The notes below the pieces were generated by a model that saw only the letters and a program-made list of their open reading frames with translations, was not told the DNA's origin and searched no databases. A stretch of DNA of 25,043 nt from an uncultured Clostridia bacterium (lineage in GTDB: Bacteria; Bacillota; Clostridia; UBA1381). Shown here piece by piece: positions 23,995 to 25,043 of this stretch (position 1 is its first letter; every line of letters starts with the position of its first letter). Location of the stretch: assembly GCA_910579415.1 (NCBI GenBank), contig CAJTUY010000027.1, positions 4,512 to 29,554 on the forward strand, written 5' to 3'. Both the position numbers and the translations under genes were made by a program.

Positions 23995-25043
23995 TTACTT
24001 AATATCACGCATTGTTAAAATTATGCCCTCAGCAATACCCTGCGCCGCCTTTTGCTGATAATCCTCAGTTGTCATATTATATACTTCTTCGGGATTGCTT
24101 ATAAATCCAACTTCCGCAAGCGCGGCAGGCATGTTGCATCGTTTGGTTACAGCATGTTCTGCTGTTTTAACACCGCGATTTGTTGAATTCATATAGTACA
24201 ACATTCTGTTTAAAATGTTCTTTGCAAGCTTTTCGCTTGTCGTACCGTAGGCATCTCCGTTATTTGACTCGGCATAGAAAACCTCTGTACCGTTTGCTTC
24301 CGTTGCTTCGGCAGAATTGATATGTATACTTACGAATACAGCGGCGTTTTCCTCATTCGCCTGTGTCGGACGTTCAACAAGTGATGGCAGAGTATCGCCC
24401 GTACGAGTCATTGAAACCGTATATCCCGCATTTTCAAGAATAGTTTTTACTCTGTTTGTAATTTGAAGCGTAAGTGTTTTTTCGAGCACCGCATTGCCTC
24501 CCATATAGCCAACCGCACCGGAATCACTTCCTCCGTGACCTGCATCAAGCACAACAAGCTGTTTGTTAACATTCTGCGGTTTCACCGGTTTTTCAGCCGG
24601 TTTAACCTCCGGAGTTTGCGTTTCCTGCGGAACAATCGGTTGAGTAATAATTTTTCTTGTCATCACATCAATTGTAATTTGATTTGATGCATTCTGATTT
24701 ATCGAATAGCTTCTCAGATTCTCAACGTCAATCACCACTCTTGCCCGTTCGTCATCATCTCCAAGACGTATTGAAGTCACTCCGCATTCATTAACGGCCG
24801 TATTTTCTGTAACACCGCCAAGCTTAATATTAGGAAGATCCACAACTACACGCTCGGGAGCCTTAAGCTCAAAATCCGAATAGTTCTCAATATCGCCGTC
24901 TGCGTCAATTGTTACGCTAATTCTATTATCTCCTGTTACATCATATGAAACGCCCGTAACATGAACAGGCTCCTCAGCTATCGGTTCATCAATAACCGGC
25001 TTCTCATACGACGCATTATAATCTTCGGAATCAATTATAATAG
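23995..25043 (-). CDS. N-acetylmuramoyl-L-alanine amidase, AMIN plus Amidase_3 (5' end outside the window)
   Basis: Zinc amidase that cuts the bond between muramic acid and the stem peptide outside the cell, for daughter-cell separation or wall remodelling. The frame stays open to the right edge, so the N-terminus is missing; a GTG at 24843 is internal and not the start. The part before the catalytic domain matches an AMIN domain (ENYSDFELKAPERVVVDLP, ARVVIDVENLRSYSI), which localises amidases to the wall. After a Pro/Glu/Lys-rich linker comes the catalytic domain: VVLDAGHGG (zinc His), VLEKTLTL (zinc Glu), VSIHINSA (zinc His) and LAEVGFISNPEE (catalytic Glu). The gene ends in a strong terminator 7 bases after the stop. 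Confidence 0.93.
   Translation of the reverse strand, partial: IIIDSEDYNASYEKPVIDEPIAEEPVHVTGVSYDVTGDNRISVTIDADGDIENYSDFELKAPERVVVDLPNIKLGGVTENTAVNECGVTSIRLGDDDERARVVIDVENLRSYSINQNASNQITIDVMTRKIITQPIVPQETQTPEVKPAEKPVKPQNVNKQLVVLDAGHGGSDSGAVGYMGGNAVLEKTLTLQITNRVKTILENAGYTVSMTRTGDTLPSLVERPTQANEENAAVFVSIHINSAEATEANGTEVFYAESNNGDAYGTTSEKLAKNILNRMLYYMNSTNRGVKTAEHAVTKRCNMPAALAEVGFISNPEEVYNMTTEDYQQKAAQGIAEGIILTMRDIK

Noticed and set aside
24463..24843. GTG 24843 as the start of the amidase
   Set aside because: The same frame continues without a stop to the window edge and encodes the first half of an AMIN domain, so the GTG is internal.
1..25043. CRISPR arrays, insertion sequences, prophage genes, tRNA or rRNA
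   Set aside because: I found no regularly spaced repeats, transposase or integrase motifs, or cloverleaf/rRNA-like stretches. Gaps between genes are all under 150 bases and are explained by promoters and hairpins.

Overview
The window is AT-rich bacterial chromosome from a Gram-positive, endospore-forming member of the Clostridia. The evidence is a SpoIVB-type sporulation protease, strong AAGGAGG-type ribosome binding sites, several TTG/GTG starts, an S-layer-homology (SLH) protein, a copper-amine-oxidase-N stalk protein, and the Firmicute gene string pyrH-frr-uppS-cdsA-dxr-rseP-ispG. I cannot name a genus. Nearly everything is on the minus strand. The clear plus-strand exception is the spoIVB-like gene, plus a possible gene tail at the left edge.

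Left part (1-8.5 kb): pcrA (minus) is divergent from the spoIVB-like gene (plus). A bidirectional terminator separates spoIVB from an ABC export/resistance module: response regulator, histidine kinase, ATPase, then a large two-repeat FtsX permease. The kinase has almost no sensor region. The regulator-kinase pair has a textbook sigma-A promoter. The ABC pair has its own promoter, with tandem repeats just upstream and a long perfect palindrome across the -10 and start site.

Middle (8.5-17.6 kb): one long operon, pyrH-frr-uppS-cdsA-dxr-rseP-[secreted stalk protein]-ispG-aroQ-pepP. It starts from a good promoter and ends in a hairpin that overlaps the last stop codon. It combines UMP synthesis, ribosome recycling, undecaprenyl and phospholipid precursor synthesis, two MEP-pathway enzymes, a site-2 protease and a shikimate enzyme. 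Unusual points are a 13-bp hairpin between frr and uppS and an unexpected secreted protein between rseP and ispG.

Right part (17.6-25 kb): an SLH-M13 metallopeptidase gene has a good promoter, ribosome site and signal-peptide start, but the signal peptide and the mature protein are in different frames. Next comes an operon of queA and tgt (queuosine tRNA modification) followed by an AraC-family regulator and two small cysteine-containing proteins. The last feature is a cell-wall amidase (AMIN + Amidase_3) running off the right edge.

Most of the window is ordinary core genome. I see no CRISPR array, rRNA, tRNA, insertion sequence or obviously new multi-gene system. The best leads are the regulatory region of the ABC module, the broken 5' end of the M13 peptidase gene, and the secreted stalk protein inside the isoprenoid operon.
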